From Methylococcales bacterium (GTDB lineage Bacteria; Pseudomonadota; Gammaproteobacteria; Methylococcales; Methylomonadaceae), in NCBI GenBank assembly GCA_028712795.1, contig JAQTPT010000002.1, positions 62,001 through 126,000 on the forward strand: a DNA stretch of 64,000 bases, in the 5' to 3' direction. A program made the position numbers and the translations under genes. The stretch's first letter is position 1; every line of letters starts with the position of its first letter. The notes below the pieces were generated by a model that saw only the letters and a program-made list of their open reading frames with translations, ran no database searches and was not told the origin of the DNA. Positions 10,370-19,830 of this stretch are shown one piece after another.

Positions 10370-11233
10370 ATGAATGCTATTACCCACCCCATAAACCCGG
10401 ACAGATTGGTCGCGCGTCAGCAAGAGGCGCTGCAGGATGCAGGCTGGGTCAGATGGAGCTTGATCGTTATTGCAGTGGGCTTTATCGGTCTGTTTATATG
10501 CGTGCCTTTAGCTTTGGTTTTTATTCAAGCCTTCTCCAAAGGCGTGGAAGCCTATTGGTCGGCATTATCCCAAGCCGACACGGTAGCGGCAATTAAACTG
10601 ACCTTATTGGTCGCATTGGTTACAGTGCCTTTGAACACCGTCTTTGGTGTTGCCGCTGCCTGGGCAATTACACGTTTTGAATTTAAAGGTAAAAGCTTGC
10701 TCACCACATTGATCGATCTGCCCTTTTCAGTGTCCCCGGTTATTTCAGGCTTGATTTTTGTCCTGTTATTTGGCGCAGAAGGCTGGTTTGGCGAATGGTT
10801 GATCGCGCATGATATAAAAATCATCTTTGCCGTGCCCGGTATTATTCTGGCCACCTTGTTTATTACCTTTCCTTTTGTAGCCCGGCAGTTGATCCCCCTG
10901 ATGCAGGAAATGGGCAGCCAGGAAGAGGAGGCTGCGCTTTCATTAGGCGCCGGTGGCTGGAAAACCTTTTGGGCCGTTACCATACCCAATATTAAATGGG
11001 CTTTGCTGTATGGCGTATTGTTGTGCAATGCGCGGGCGATGGGCGAGTTTGGCGCGGTTTCCGTGGTTTCGGGTCATATTCGGGGTTTGACAAATACACT
11101 GCCGTTAAATGTGGAAGTCAATTATAACGAATATAACGTCGTCGGTGCCTTTTCGAGCGCCTCGATTCTGGCGCTTTTGGCCATTGTTACTCTGATTTTA
11201 AAAACGATCCTGGAGAAGAAATCTTCAAGGTAA
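10370..11233 (+). CDS. cysW: Sulfate ABC transporter permease CysW
   Basis: 287 residues. It has a cytosolic N-terminus (1-30), about six transmembrane helices and the EAA loop [20 protein letters not shown] before [10 protein letters not shown]. The conserved [19 protein letters not shown] segment is diagnostic for CysW. It pairs with CysT in the inner membrane. The gap to cysA is 204 bases, longer than elsewhere in the operon, and holds a short open frame. Confidence 0.96.
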   Translation: MNAITHPINPDRLVARQQEALQDAGWVRWSLIVIAVGFIGLFICVPLALVFIQAFSKGVEAYWSALSQADTVAAIKLTLLVALVTVPLNTVFGVAAAWAITRFEFKGKSLLTTLIDLPFSVSPVISGLIFVLLFGAEGWFGEWLIAHDIKIIFAVPGIILATLFITFPFVARQLIPLMQEMGSQEEEAALSLGAGGWKTFWAVTIPNIKWALLYGVLLCNARAMGEFGAVSVVSGHIRGLTNTLPLNVEVNYNEYNVVGAFSSASILALLAIVTLILKTILEKKSSR

Positions 11234-11237
11234 AAGC

Positions 11238-11441
11238 ATGCATGACCGTTTACTTTCATCGTTACCGCCACGCTACGGCATTATACGAAATGTAAGGGTT
11301 GGCATATCTTCGATCTTTTTGCAACGATTTCGAGTGTTGGCCTGTTTCTTTTCGCGGGTCTGGCCTCCTCCTGCCGTGAGCAAAGAAGCCAACGAATTAA
11401 AACGATACCACAATGATTTTATTTTTGAGATTCCATTATGA
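11238..11441 (+). CDS. Possible small ORF between cysW and cysA, unknown
   Basis: 67 codons, not recognised. It starts 4 bases after the cysW stop, and its TGA overlaps the cysA ATG as ATGA, the geometry of translational coupling. The product would be basic with a hydrophobic middle and a proline cluster (VWPPPAVS). There is no obvious ribosome site. It may be a real coupling peptide or a chance frame in a spacer; I lean slightly to chance. Confidence 0.3.
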   Translation: MHDRLLSSLPPRYGIIRNVRVGISSIFLQRFRVLACFFSRVWPPPAVSKEANELKRYHNDFIFEIPL

Positions 11442-12481
11442 GCATTTTACTTTCTGATATCAGTAAAAATTTTGGCGCCTTTGCCGCGCTAAACCATATT
11501 AATCTGGAAGTTCCAGAAGGCGAGCTGGTGGCGTTGTTAGGGCCTTCAGGTTGCGGCAAAACGACGTTGCTGCGCATCATAGCCGGATTGGAACATGCCG
11601 ACAAAGGTCGGGTTATAATCAACGGAGAAGATAAAACCGATCAGAATGTAAGCGAGCGAGGCATCGGTTTTGTGTTTCAGCACTATGCGCTGTTCCGGCA
11701 CATGACCGTATTTGAGAACGTGGCGTTTGGCTTGAGGGTCAAGCCTCGCCGGGAGCGGCCAACTGACTATATTCTCTCCCAAAAAGTACATGCCTTGCTG
11801 GAGCTGGTGCAGCTTGATTTTTTGCATGATCGCTTTCCTGATCAACTGTCCGGTGGTCAGCGTCAACGTATTGCCTTGGCCAGGGCATTAGCCGTTGAAC
11901 CTTCCGTATTATTATTGGATGAGCCGTTTGGAGCGCTGGATGCCAGTGTGCGCAAGGATTTAAGGCAATGGCTGCGAAACTTGCATCATGAATTAAATGT
12001 CACCAGCATCTTCGTTACCCACGATCAGGAAGAAGCGATGGAAGTGGCCAGCCAGGTTGTTGTTTTGAATCACGGCCACATAGAACAGCTAGGCTCGCCG
12101 AGCGATATTTACGATCGTCCAGCCAATGCTTTTGTCTCCCGATTTATCGGACAAACCAATATCTTTGATCTGGAGGAGCATGATGCCGACTGGCTGCAAA
12201 CGGCAGGCATACTAAATCCCCATCAGGAAGCTAAAGTTGCGCATGTTCGGCCCCATGACATTATCATTGAAAAATCAACACGCGGCCATACAGCACCAGC
12301 AACCTTGAAGGACTGGCAACATTTGGGCGCCCTGATTCGCCTCGAACTGGTCAAGAATAGTTCCAACGGCTCAACAGCTCCCGTTTTTGCAGAAATGCCC
12401 AATGACCAATTTAAACAATTGGCCTTAAATAAAGGCGACAAGGTTGACCTGAAAATACGCCAAGCGCACTGGTTCCATTAA
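11438..12481 (+). CDS. cysA: Sulfate/thiosulfate import ATP-binding protein CysA
   Basis: 347 residues. The ABC ATPase domain (1-235) has Walker [10 protein letters not shown] (35-43), the Q-loop [12 protein letters not shown], signature LSGGQRQR (137-144), Walker [13 protein letters not shown] and the H-loop VTHD. A C-terminal TOBE-like regulatory region follows, with the CysA segment [12 protein letters not shown]. It powers sulfate import through CysT/CysW from Sbp. The next gene, cysB, starts about 110 bases later. Confidence 0.97.
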   Translation: MSILLSDISKNFGAFAALNHINLEVPEGELVALLGPSGCGKTTLLRIIAGLEHADKGRVIINGEDKTDQNVSERGIGFVFQHYALFRHMTVFENVAFGLRVKPRRERPTDYILSQKVHALLELVQLDFLHDRFPDQLSGGQRQRIALARALAVEPSVLLLDEPFGALDASVRKDLRQWLRNLHHELNVTSIFVTHDQEEAMEVASQVVVLNHGHIEQLGSPSDIYDRPANAFVSRFIGQTNIFDLEEHDADWLQTAGILNPHQEAKVAHVRPHDIIIEKSTRGHTAPATLKDWQHLGALIRLELVKNSSNGSTAPVFAEMPNDQFKQLALNKGDKVDLKIRQAHWFH

Positions 12482-12594
12482 TGCCTTAATTTCAAAAAAT
12501 GTGAGGTCTTCGTGGTGCTATTTTTTAAGTTAATGAGGTATGATCACCCTCAAGCTACATTACCGGATATTTTCGACAAGGAACATCCCAATAA

Positions 12595-13497
12595 ATGAAT
12601 TTAAGTCAAATTGAATTGCTTCGCGTGCTTCAAGAAACCAATTTAAATCTTTCAAAAGCAGCAGAAAAAATGCACATTGTGCAATCGGCGGTGAGTCGGC
12701 AATTGCAACTTTTTGAATCGGAGCTAGGCTCGCCTTTATTTGACAGACAGGGCAAGAAACTGGTCGGCATGACGACCTTGGGGATACGCATTATGGAGGA
12801 GGTTGCTACTATCAATCGGGCCAAGACTAATATTCAAAACATAGCCGCCGATTATCTTGACAGCAACCAGGGTATTTTGCACATCGCAACCACCCACACC
12901 CAGGCCAAGTATTTTTTACCGGTGCCGATTCAACGGTTCAGAGAAAAATATCCGGGGGTCAAAATTTATATGGTCCAATCGTCGCCTGACCAACTTATTG
13001 ACCAGTTGCACGCGCGTAAAGCGGATATTGCCATTTGTACGGAAAAAGTCGATCAAGAGTCTGATCTGGTTATTGAAAACTGCTATGAATGGCATCATGC
13101 ACTGGTAGTGCCGCAACAGCATCCGCTAAGCGAAGGCGATATTACCCTTGAGCGGCTGGCAGCTTTCCCCATCCTTACCTATAGCTTTGGGTATACCGGA
13201 CGGTCAAATATTGAGAGCGCCTTTAAAAATACTGGGTTAGAACTGGATATTACGCTGGCGGCCGCTGATACGGATGTCATAAAAACGTATGTCCGCTTAA
13301 ACATGGGGGTCGGCCTTATCACCGCAATGGCCTATGACCCCATTACAGATAGCGATTTGGTGGCGCGGGATTTATCGCATCTCATTCCCAGCTCAAGGAC
13401 CAAAATTGCGTACTTAAAACACAATTATTTGCCATTATACAGTCAGCATTTTATTGCTGAGTTGCTGCTAGCGGCTAAAGAAATTAAAAAATGTTGA
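12595..13497 (+). CDS. cysB: LysR-type regulator CysB
   Basis: 300 residues. An N-terminal winged helix-turn-helix (1-60, NLSKAAEKMHIVQSAVSRQLQ) is followed by a LysR effector domain with CysB hallmarks: ATTHTQAKYFLP (ligand pocket; Thr-Thr contacts sulfate or acetylserine in known CysB), FGYTGRS and AADTDVIKTYVRLNMGVGLI. CysB activates sulfate assimilation genes, with N-acetylserine as inducer and sulfide or thiosulfate as anti-inducer. Its placement between the sulfate transporter and cysteine synthase makes it the likely regulator of the whole island. The length is slightly below the E. coli protein (324). Confidence 0.93.
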   Translation: MNLSQIELLRVLQETNLNLSKAAEKMHIVQSAVSRQLQLFESELGSPLFDRQGKKLVGMTTLGIRIMEEVATINRAKTNIQNIAADYLDSNQGILHIATTHTQAKYFLPVPIQRFREKYPGVKIYMVQSSPDQLIDQLHARKADIAICTEKVDQESDLVIENCYEWHHALVVPQQHPLSEGDITLERLAAFPILTYSFGYTGRSNIESAFKNTGLELDITLAAADTDVIKTYVRLNMGVGLITAMAYDPITDSDLVARDLSHLIPSSRTKIAYLKHNYLPLYSQHFIAELLLAAKEIKKC

Positions 13498-13581
13498 GGC
13501 GATAGCTAGTTTTGTTTATAGGGAATCTATATTCATTGACAAAATATTAGTTATAAAGTAGTTTGAACTGAATCAACAAGC

Positions 13582-13615
13582 TGACCGGACAACCGGAAGC
13601 CAGTGAGTCTATAAT
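13582..13615 (+). promoter_or_regulatory. Putative cysK promoter with shared upstream motif
   Basis: A perfect TATAAT -10 box lies at 13610-13615. Upstream lies TGACCGGACAACCGGAAG (13582-13599), nearly identical to 6661-6678. The -35 position (GGACAA, 17-base spacer) matches the consensus poorly, as expected for an activator-dependent promoter. The start codon is 74 bases downstream. A short TTGGC/GCCAA hairpin with a T run (about 13620-13640) lies between. Confidence 0.45.
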
Positions 13616-13688
13616 GACCATTGGCTTTTTTTTTGGCCAAATTTTGACTACATGAATCAGTTTAGCTAACAAATAATAGGAGACTTTT

Positions 13689-14666
13689 ATGTCACATTGG
13701 TACGAAGACAATTCCCATTCCATAGGAAACACCCCCCTGGTGCGCCTCAATCGCATCACCGATGGCGCGCCCGCTACTGTTCTGGCAAAAATTGAAGGGC
13801 GTAATCCCGCTTATTCGGTTAAATGCCGGATTGGCGCGGCGATGATCTGGGATGCCGAGCAGCGTGGCTTGCTCGGTCCCGGCAAGGAAATCGTTGAGCC
13901 CACCAGTGGCAACACCGGCATTGCGCTGGCGTTTGTTGCAGCCGCGAGAGGCACGCCATTGACCTTGACCATGCCGGAAACCATGAGTCTGGAACGTCGC
14001 AAGCTGTTGATCGCTTATGGCGCCAAACTGGTGTTGACGGAAGGACCCAAAGGCATGAGCGGCGCTATCGCTAAAGCCGAAGAAATAACGGCCTCCGATC
14101 CGGATCGTTATGTATTGCTACAGCAGTTTAAAAACCCCGCCAACCCGGCGATTCATGAACAAACCACCGGGCCCGAAATATGGAACGACACCGATGGCGC
14201 GATTGACATTTTTGTGTCAGGCGTTGGTACTGGCGGGACAATTACCGGTGTTTCCCGCTATATCAAACAGACCCAAGGCAAAGCGATTATTTCAATTGCG
14301 GTGGAACCGGCGGCAAGTCCGGTGCTGACCCAGTTTCGTGCTGGCGAGCCCCTTCAACCCGGGCCACACAAGATTCAAGGCATCGGCGCAGGCTTTGTCC
14401 CAGGCGTACTTGATCTCTCGTTGGTTGATGAAATCGAACAGGTCAGTAACGAAGAAGCCATCGAATACGCACGCCGTCTTGCCAGGGAAGAAGGCATACT
14501 TTCCGGCATTTCCTGTGGCGCAGCGGTCGCCGTGGCGGTACGCGTCGCCAAGCGCCCAGGAAATGCCGGTAAAACCATCGTCGTTGTGTTGCCGGATTCC
14601 GGCGAACGTTATTTAAGTTCGCCTTTGTTCGAAGGTATTTTCGATGCCAGTGGATTTTCGGCATGA
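13689..14666 (+). CDS. cysK: Cysteine synthase A (O-acetylserine sulfhydrylase)
   Basis: 325 residues, PLP-dependent. It has the CysK N-terminus [18 protein letters not shown], the PLP lysine motif [11 protein letters not shown], the substrate loop [19 protein letters not shown], the [11 protein letters not shown] segment, the PLP-phosphate loop [15 protein letters not shown], and [12 protein letters not shown], which separates CysK from CysM. It makes cysteine from O-acetylserine and sulfide. RBS AGGAGA lies at 13678-13683. It overlaps cysE by four bases (ATGA), so substrate-producing and consuming enzymes are translationally coupled. Confidence 0.97.
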   Translation: MSHWYEDNSHSIGNTPLVRLNRITDGAPATVLAKIEGRNPAYSVKCRIGAAMIWDAEQRGLLGPGKEIVEPTSGNTGIALAFVAAARGTPLTLTMPETMSLERRKLLIAYGAKLVLTEGPKGMSGAIAKAEEITASDPDRYVLLQQFKNPANPAIHEQTTGPEIWNDTDGAIDIFVSGVGTGGTITGVSRYIKQTQGKAIISIAVEPAASPVLTQFRAGEPLQPGPHKIQGIGAGFVPGVLDLSLVDEIEQVSNEEAIEYARRLAREEGILSGISCGAAVAVAVRVAKRPGNAGKTIVVVLPDSGERYLSSPLFEGIFDASGFSA

Positions 14667-15601
14667 ACGATACGACCTATTTAAACGGCAAGTATGAGTG
14701 GGGTATCGATGCGATCGTTGCGCAATTGCGTGATCTGCGCGTGCAATCGCTGGAAACCCGGAGCCGGCGCGACAAACCGCCCAAACTGCCATCACGAAAA
14801 GAGCTGCAAAAAATTTTGGAAGGCCTGTGCGCGGTTTTGTTTCCAAATCGTCTGGGACTGCCCGATCTGAATGACGAAGGCATCGATTACTTTGTCGGCC
14901 ATACCCTCGAATCCTCGCTACGCGAGCTTTTTAAGCAAATCCGCCGCGAGCTCCAGTTCATTTCCGGGCATCAAGGTGTCGATAAAGAGGCTACGGAGCA
15001 GTCTATTATTATTGCCCGCCAGTTTGCCGCGCAGTTGCCTGCGGTAAGAGCGTTGGTTGACAGCGATATTCAAGCGGCATTCGAAGGCGACCCTGCCGCA
15101 AGAAGCCCTGACGAAGTGCTGGTTTGTTATCCGGGCATTACCGCCAGCATTCATCACCGGCTTGCGCATATCCTTTATCAATTAGGCGCCCCGCTGGTTG
15201 CCCGCATTATTTCAGAGATTGCGCACTCCGCCACTGGCATTGACATTCATCCCGGCGCGCAAATCGGCGAGAGTTTCTTTATCGACCACGGCACCGGCGT
15301 GGTTATCGGCGAAACGGCGGTTATAGGGCGCCATGTGCGCGTATACCAGGCTGTCACTCTGGGCGCCAAACGCTTCCAAAAAGACGATAAAGGTGTGCTT
15401 GTCAAAGGGAATATGCGACACCCTATTGTTGAAGATGATGTCGTCATCTATGCGGGCGCTACGATCCTGGGGCGCATCACCATTGGCCGCGGCTCGACCA
15501 TCGGTGGCAACGTCTGGCTGACCCATAGCGTCCCCCCCGGCAGCAATATCACTCAGGCGTATGTACGTAGCGAATTGTTTCATGGCGGAGCCGGAATATG
15601 A
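14663..15601 (+). CDS. cysE: Serine O-acetyltransferase (EpsC-type)
   Basis: 312 residues. It has a helical N-terminal domain (about 1-165) and a left-handed beta-helix of hexapeptide repeats (about 180-290). The active-site segment is [20 protein letters not shown], followed by VIGETAVIG. It acetylates serine to O-acetylserine, the substrate of the overlapping CysK. The long N-terminus and overall form match EpsC-type enzymes rather than the 273-residue E. coli CysE. The C-terminal tail [10 protein letters not shown] lacks the usual terminal Ile-rich CysK-binding peptide except for the final Ile. The encapsulin gene follows 154 bases later. Confidence 0.93.
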   Translation: MNDTTYLNGKYEWGIDAIVAQLRDLRVQSLETRSRRDKPPKLPSRKELQKILEGLCAVLFPNRLGLPDLNDEGIDYFVGHTLESSLRELFKQIRRELQFISGHQGVDKEATEQSIIIARQFAAQLPAVRALVDSDIQAAFEGDPAARSPDEVLVCYPGITASIHHRLAHILYQLGAPLVARIISEIAHSATGIDIHPGAQIGESFFIDHGTGVVIGETAVIGRHVRVYQAVTLGAKRFQKDDKGVLVKGNMRHPIVEDDVVIYAGATILGRITIGRGSTIGGNVWLTHSVPPGSNITQAYVRSELFHGGAGI

Positions 15602-15693
15602 AGTTTTCTGATTCTCCGGGCTTTGGGCCGGGAGTTTACAAACTGGAAGCTCCAGCTTCTAAATACCGGAAGAAGGAGCTTCCATAAGACTAG

Positions 15694-15715
15694 TTTCCAA
15701 TCTGGAGATTGGAAA
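15694..15715. other. Perfect hairpin before the encapsulin gene
   Basis: TTTCCAATC pairs with GATTGGAAA across a TGGA loop. The gap 15602-15755 also holds CTGGA-AGC-TCCAG near 15643. The second hairpin is followed by an AT-rich stretch with a T run, so it may terminate or attenuate transcription between cysE and the encapsulin gene. Confidence 0.5.
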
Positions 15716-15755
15716 AACCAAATTTTATTTTTTTTAATCACAAAAGGAAAAAGTT

Positions 15756-16691
15756 ATGTCAGAAGATATCCATGAAGGCCAAACCCATACCGCATTAGGC
15801 GATGTCGCCGCCCGCACCCTGGCGAACGCCACTAAAACCGTCCCCATGTTATCAACCATCACCCCCCGATGGTTGGTTCATCTGTTGCAATGGAAACCCC
15901 TTGAAGCCGGTATTTATCGGGTCAACAAGGTCAAGAATGAGACCGATCTCCATGTTGACTGCTCCAGCCTCGATGAAAAAGAACTGCCGCAAACGTTTGT
16001 CGATTACGAAGAATGGGGCCGGGAGTACCGTCTGAATGCCGTTAATACCGTCCTTGACGTGCATACCCGTATTTCAGATTTATACAGCAGCCCGCATAAC
16101 CAAATCCATGAACAATTGCGCTTGACTATTGAAACCATTAAAGAGCGTCAGGAAAGTGAACTGATTAATAATGCTGAATACGGCTTGCTCAATAACGTCG
16201 CGCCAGCGCAGAAAGTGCAGCCCATTAAGGGGGGTACCGGCGCGCCTACGCCCGATGATCTGGATGAACTCATTTCCCGCGTCTGGAAAGAACCTGCGTT
16301 TTTCCTGGCGCATCCGAAAACCATTGCCGCTTTCGGACGTGAATGTACTTTCCGTGGCGTACCACCCGCTATCGTTACGCTGTTCGGTTCGCAGTTTTTG
16401 ACATGGCGCGGCTTGCCGTTGATCCCCTCTGACAAGGTCAGAATTGTCGATGGCAAAAGCAGCATTTTGCTGTTACGCACCGGCGAAAGCCGTCAAGGCG
16501 TGGTTGGTCTTTACCAGCCTAACCTGACCGGCGAACTGAGCATGGGCCTTTCAGTCCGTTTCATGGGCATCAATCACAAAGCGATCGCCTCTTATCTCAT
16601 CTCGCTGTATTGCTCGCTGGCGGTGTTGACTGATGATGCGCTCGGAGTGCTCGAGAATGTCGAAGTGGGCAAATATCATGAATACAAGTGA
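15756..16691 (+). CDS. Family 2A encapsulin shell protein
   Basis: 311 residues, the size of the SrpI-type shell. Recognisable family segments: the N-terminal arm with HTALGDVAARTLANATKTVP, TPRWLVHLLQWKPLEAGIYR with VNKVKN, SRVWKEPAFFLAHPKTIAAFGREC and the C-terminal AVLTDDALGVLENVEVGKYHEYK. Family 2A encapsulins have the HK97 phage-capsid fold and assemble icosahedral nanocompartments that hold a cysteine desulfurase and have been linked to elemental sulfur storage. The cargo gene overlaps its 3' end by 14 bases. RBS AAAGGAAAAAG precedes the ATG. Its place after cysK and cysE matches known loci. I see no cyclic-nucleotide-binding insertion, which would mark family 2B. Confidence 0.93.
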   Translation: MSEDIHEGQTHTALGDVAARTLANATKTVPMLSTITPRWLVHLLQWKPLEAGIYRVNKVKNETDLHVDCSSLDEKELPQTFVDYEEWGREYRLNAVNTVLDVHTRISDLYSSPHNQIHEQLRLTIETIKERQESELINNAEYGLLNNVAPAQKVQPIKGGTGAPTPDDLDELISRVWKEPAFFLAHPKTIAAFGRECTFRGVPPAIVTLFGSQFLTWRGLPLIPSDKVRIVDGKSSILLLRTGESRQGVVGLYQPNLTGELSMGLSVRFMGINHKAIASYLISLYCSLAVLTDDALGVLENVEVGKYHEYK

Positions 16692-18858
16692 ATTTGATCA
16701 AGCCAATCTAACGCAACATGGTTTTACGGGAAATTTAGGGGCTGCATCGCTGCCCGATGAAGGTTATCTGACTCAGCTCGCCAATGAGCTATTTTCAGCA
16801 TTGCCCTGTGATGGTTCAAGGCTGGGACTGGATGCTTCGGCGGTGCCGGGCGGCTTGTCTTCAACCTTGGCTGGCTTTGGCCAATCCGGGGTAAGTGGCA
16901 TTAGGCCCCAAGGTTTTGGTCCGCCAGGCGAGGTGGAGTTGCGGCAGCTGTTTGCGCCGCGTAAGCCGTCTTTCGAGAGTGTCCCTGATGCGCTCGATAC
17001 GGGGCCGGTTTATGGCAATTCGCCGTCAGTTGCAGCCCAAGGTTTGCCGTCGTCTTTAGCAGGTATCGATCCGTCAGTGCTGGCGGGAATTTTTCCGCAT
17101 GACTTTGGCTTGCCCGGACCCGCTGAATTGCAAAATTTGCTGGTGACGCGTCCGCCTACCGGAAGCCTTATTCCCGCCAGTAGTGATGCCGGTTCAATTC
17201 CTGACTTTCCGTCTTCGGTGGCGGCACAGGAATCGAGGGTTGAAGCGCCAGCAAATAGCGACCAATCAGTGGAAGCGGTTATCTCCCCGCAGGTGTTTGA
17301 AGCGGAACTGCAAAAACTTTTCGCGGCCAATACCGCAGCTACCGGGAGTATTCCAAAAAGTCCCGCGAGCATTTCAATTCCCGGCCTTCCGTCCTCGACG
17401 GCAGCGCAAGGGTTGACTGGCTCCCTGGGTAATCTGGACGCTTCATTGATTGCGGGTCTATCACCCGAGGTCTATGGCCTGCCGGGCGAAGCGGAGTTAC
17501 TGAAGTTTTTCACGCCTTTTGCGGTGCCTTCCGGAAGCACGCCGGAAAGCGCAGGGCCGGGTTCATCATTTTACTTTCTTGATGAATTGAAAAACGGTGG
17601 CTTTAATGCGCCCGGTCTTGCTTCTGCGCATCCGCCTTTTGATGTCCATGCGGTGCGACGGGATTTTCCGATTCTGAACGAACGGGTCAACGGCTATCCG
17701 TTAGCCTGGTTTGATAATGCAGCGACGACCCAAAAGCCACAGGTGGTGATTGACCGGGTTTCGTACTTCTATGAGCACGAGAATTCCAACATTCATCGCG
17801 CGGCGCATGAGCTGGCGGCGCGGGCGACCGATGCGTATGAAAAAGCGCGTGATACGGTTGCACGTTTTCTCAATGCGCCGTCTTCAGAGGAGATTATTTT
17901 TGTCCGTGGCACCACGGAGGGCATTAATCTGGTTGCGCAAAGCTGGGGGCGGCAAAATCTGGTTGCGGGTGATGAGATCGTTATCACCTGGCTGGAACAT
18001 CATGCCAATATTGTGCCGTGGCAGCAGCTCAGCGAAGTGACGGGGGCGAAGTTGCGCGTGGCGCCGGTTGATGACAGCGGCCAGGTGTTACTGGGTGAAT
18101 TTCAGAAACTGCTGAATTCACGCACCAAACTGGTCTCGTTCACCCATGTGTCCAACGCCCTCGGCACGGTTACGCCCGCGCAGGAAATCATCGCCATGGC
18201 CCATGGTGTTGGCGCCCGTGTTCTGCTGGATGCCGCCCAATCGGTTTCGCATTTGCACGTCGATGTGCAGGCGCTGGATTGTGACTGGTGTGTCTTTTCC
18301 GGACACAAAATATTCGGCCCAACCGGTATCGGCGCGGTGCATGGCAAGGCGGAGCTGCTCGAGTCCATGCCGCCTTGGCAAGGCGGCGGCAACATGATAG
18401 AAGATGTGACCTTTGAAAAAACCATCTATCAACATCCGCCCGCCCGCTTTGAAGCCGGTACCGGCAATATTGCCGATGCCGTAGGCTTGGGGGCGGCGCT
18501 TGACTACCTGACCAAAATTGGCCTCCAAAATGTCGCGCGTTATGAGCATGAATTGCTGGTTTACGCAATGGAGGCGCTGAAGAGTATCCCCGGCTTGCGT
18601 TTGATTGGCACGGCGGCGGAAAAAACCAGCGTATTGTCGTTTGTGCTGGCAGGGCACAGCAATCAGGACATTGGTGTCGCCTTAAATAAGGTGGGTATCG
18701 CAGTGCGTACCGGCCATCATTGCGCACAGCCTATTTTGCGTCGTTATGGTCTGGAAAGCACGGTACGTCCATCGCTGGCGTTCTACAATACCTATGAGGA
18801 AGTCGACCGCTTGGTTAGTACTGTTAAACGGATTCAGGGAGGTAATGTTATTTACTAA
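16678..18858 (+). CDS. Encapsulin cargo cysteine desulfurase with long N-terminal loading domain
   Basis: 726 residues from the ATG at 16678; a longer frame from 16633 lies inside the shell gene and is less likely. Residues 1-320 are low-complexity, rich in Pro, Gly, Ser and Ala, and carry four degenerate repeats (about 58-95, 122-160, 193-224, 236-288) with a core like LAGI-P-FGLPG-AELQ-LF. Such N-terminal domains load this enzyme into family 2A shells. Residues 325-726 are a SufS-like desulfurase with FDNAATTQKP, HEN-SNIHRAAH, the PLP lysine K544 in SGHKIFGPTG and the catalytic cysteine C682 in RTGHHCAQP. It takes sulfur from cysteine, giving alanine and persulfide. The 14-base overlap with the shell gene implies coupled translation. 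Confidence 0.93.
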   Translation: MNTSEFDQANLTQHGFTGNLGAASLPDEGYLTQLANELFSALPCDGSRLGLDASAVPGGLSSTLAGFGQSGVSGIRPQGFGPPGEVELRQLFAPRKPSFESVPDALDTGPVYGNSPSVAAQGLPSSLAGIDPSVLAGIFPHDFGLPGPAELQNLLVTRPPTGSLIPASSDAGSIPDFPSSVAAQESRVEAPANSDQSVEAVISPQVFEAELQKLFAANTAATGSIPKSPASISIPGLPSSTAAQGLTGSLGNLDASLIAGLSPEVYGLPGEAELLKFFTPFAVPSGSTPESAGPGSSFYFLDELKNGGFNAPGLASAHPPFDVHAVRRDFPILNERVNGYPLAWFDNAATTQKPQVVIDRVSYFYEHENSNIHRAAHELAARATDAYEKARDTVARFLNAPSSEEIIFVRGTTEGINLVAQSWGRQNLVAGDEIVITWLEHHANIVPWQQLSEVTGAKLRVAPVDDSGQVLLGEFQKLLNSRTKLVSFTHVSNALGTVTPAQEIIAMAHGVGARVLLDAAQSVSHLHVDVQALDCDWCVFSGHKIFGPTGIGAVHGKAELLESMPPWQGGGNMIEDVTFEKTIYQHPPARFEAGTGNIADAVGLGAALDYLTKIGLQNVARYEHELLVYAMEALKSIPGLRLIGTAAEKTSVLSFVLAGHSNQDIGVALNKVGIAVRTGHHCAQPILRRYGLESTVRPSLAFYNTYEEVDRLVSTVKRIQGGNVIY

Positions 18859-18874
18859 TTAATAGAGTGACTCC

Positions 18875-18902
18875 GGGTTCCCATATATCTCTATGGGAAC
18901 CC
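18875..18902. terminator. Hairpin terminator after the cysteine desulfurase
   Basis: GGGTTCCCATA and TATGGGAACCC form an 11-bp perfect stem with a 6-base loop, 17 bases after the stop. The T tract is weak (TTGAACTT), so efficiency is uncertain, but the position fits the end of the sulfur island. Confidence 0.7.
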
Positions 18903-19830
18903 TTGAACTTATACATTACTTTCAGCAACGCTTTCGCCCGCTGAAATTCTTGGAAACGGAGCGCGGTGCGACTGGCATCACAGCCGGTTAGCTGTTGGGA
19001 GTCCTGCCATTGCCATGCGAGAAGTGAAAATGCAGGCGAAAGCAAGGGTGCCCAAAAAACACTGAATAGCTAAATAATCATGGTCACAGAATATAGATTG
19101 GTAATTTGAGATCAGCCTTAAAAGGAGCGATCAACTATTTGCGCTGTAAACAGTGTATGAATTAATCGTGCGAGATTGTTGTAAGTTCACTACTTGCGAG
19201 ATTGGTTGTAAGTTCACTACTAAAGAGTGTAAAGTTAGTGGAGATGAACTGCGAAATGTTAGAGTAAATCTCTATAGGAAGAATATAAGTAAGGTAACTC
19301 GCAAAAAATAACCTCAATTCGTTTTCCTTAAATTTGGGGTTGGATAGTCACATAGTATTTTGGCAGTAAGGTATCCCTATCCATCTGTTGCACAAAGCTT
19401 CAAATGCATTTTTTGATAGTCCCTAAAAATTAATACAGGTGGTAATATTTATCGATTTTTGACATAGTGCAGCGTCAAACTTTGCAGCATTTATGGCATG
19501 ATCACACACCAACCAAGCTTAATGTGGAATCAAAATTATTTTGCCAAAGACTTAACCGTCCTTGCTATCAAACTTTGGATAAAAATATAACCACGGAGGG
19601 CGTCTACACGACCAAAAAATAATGGCGTGGTTCGACAAATGTCTAACTGCGGAAAAGGAAAGCACCTCGTTTCAGAAACGTGTTACTGTGATTTATTTGG
19701 TAAGCATGGCAGCTTCAAAGAATATGAACAAATGAGTAAGTTAAGCTGATATGGCTTATCCGCTGTCGCCATACCGGATGTCTTGCTCAAAGATACCCGA
19801 ACCATTGGAGAACATAGCTAAGGTCAATGG
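18903..19830. other. Gene-less interval between the sulfur island and sspB
   Basis: About 930 bases without a supportable gene on either strand; all frames are broken by stops. It holds one tandem direct repeat (19170-19221). The 3' half (about 19480-19760) contains short fragments such as a 37-codon frame starting at ATGGCGTGG that could be relics of a decayed gene or insertion element, but I cannot identify a family. Confidence 0.5.
19170..19221. repeat. Tandem direct repeat of about 25 bp, two copies
   Basis: GCGAGATTG-TTGTAAGTTCACTACT at 19170-19194 and GCGAGATTGG-TTGTAAGTTCACTACT at 19196-19221 differ by a single inserted G and are one base apart. It could be an insertion-sequence end or a duplicated regulatory site in an otherwise gene-less stretch. 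Confidence 0.6.

Noticed and set aside
10552-11028. 158-codon - strand frame inside cysW
   Set aside because: Antisense to the permease with all CysW motifs; no own motif.
18118-18727. Two 179-codon - strand frames inside the desulfurase gene
   Set aside because: They are antisense to a conserved catalytic domain with strong family motifs on +; shadow frames.
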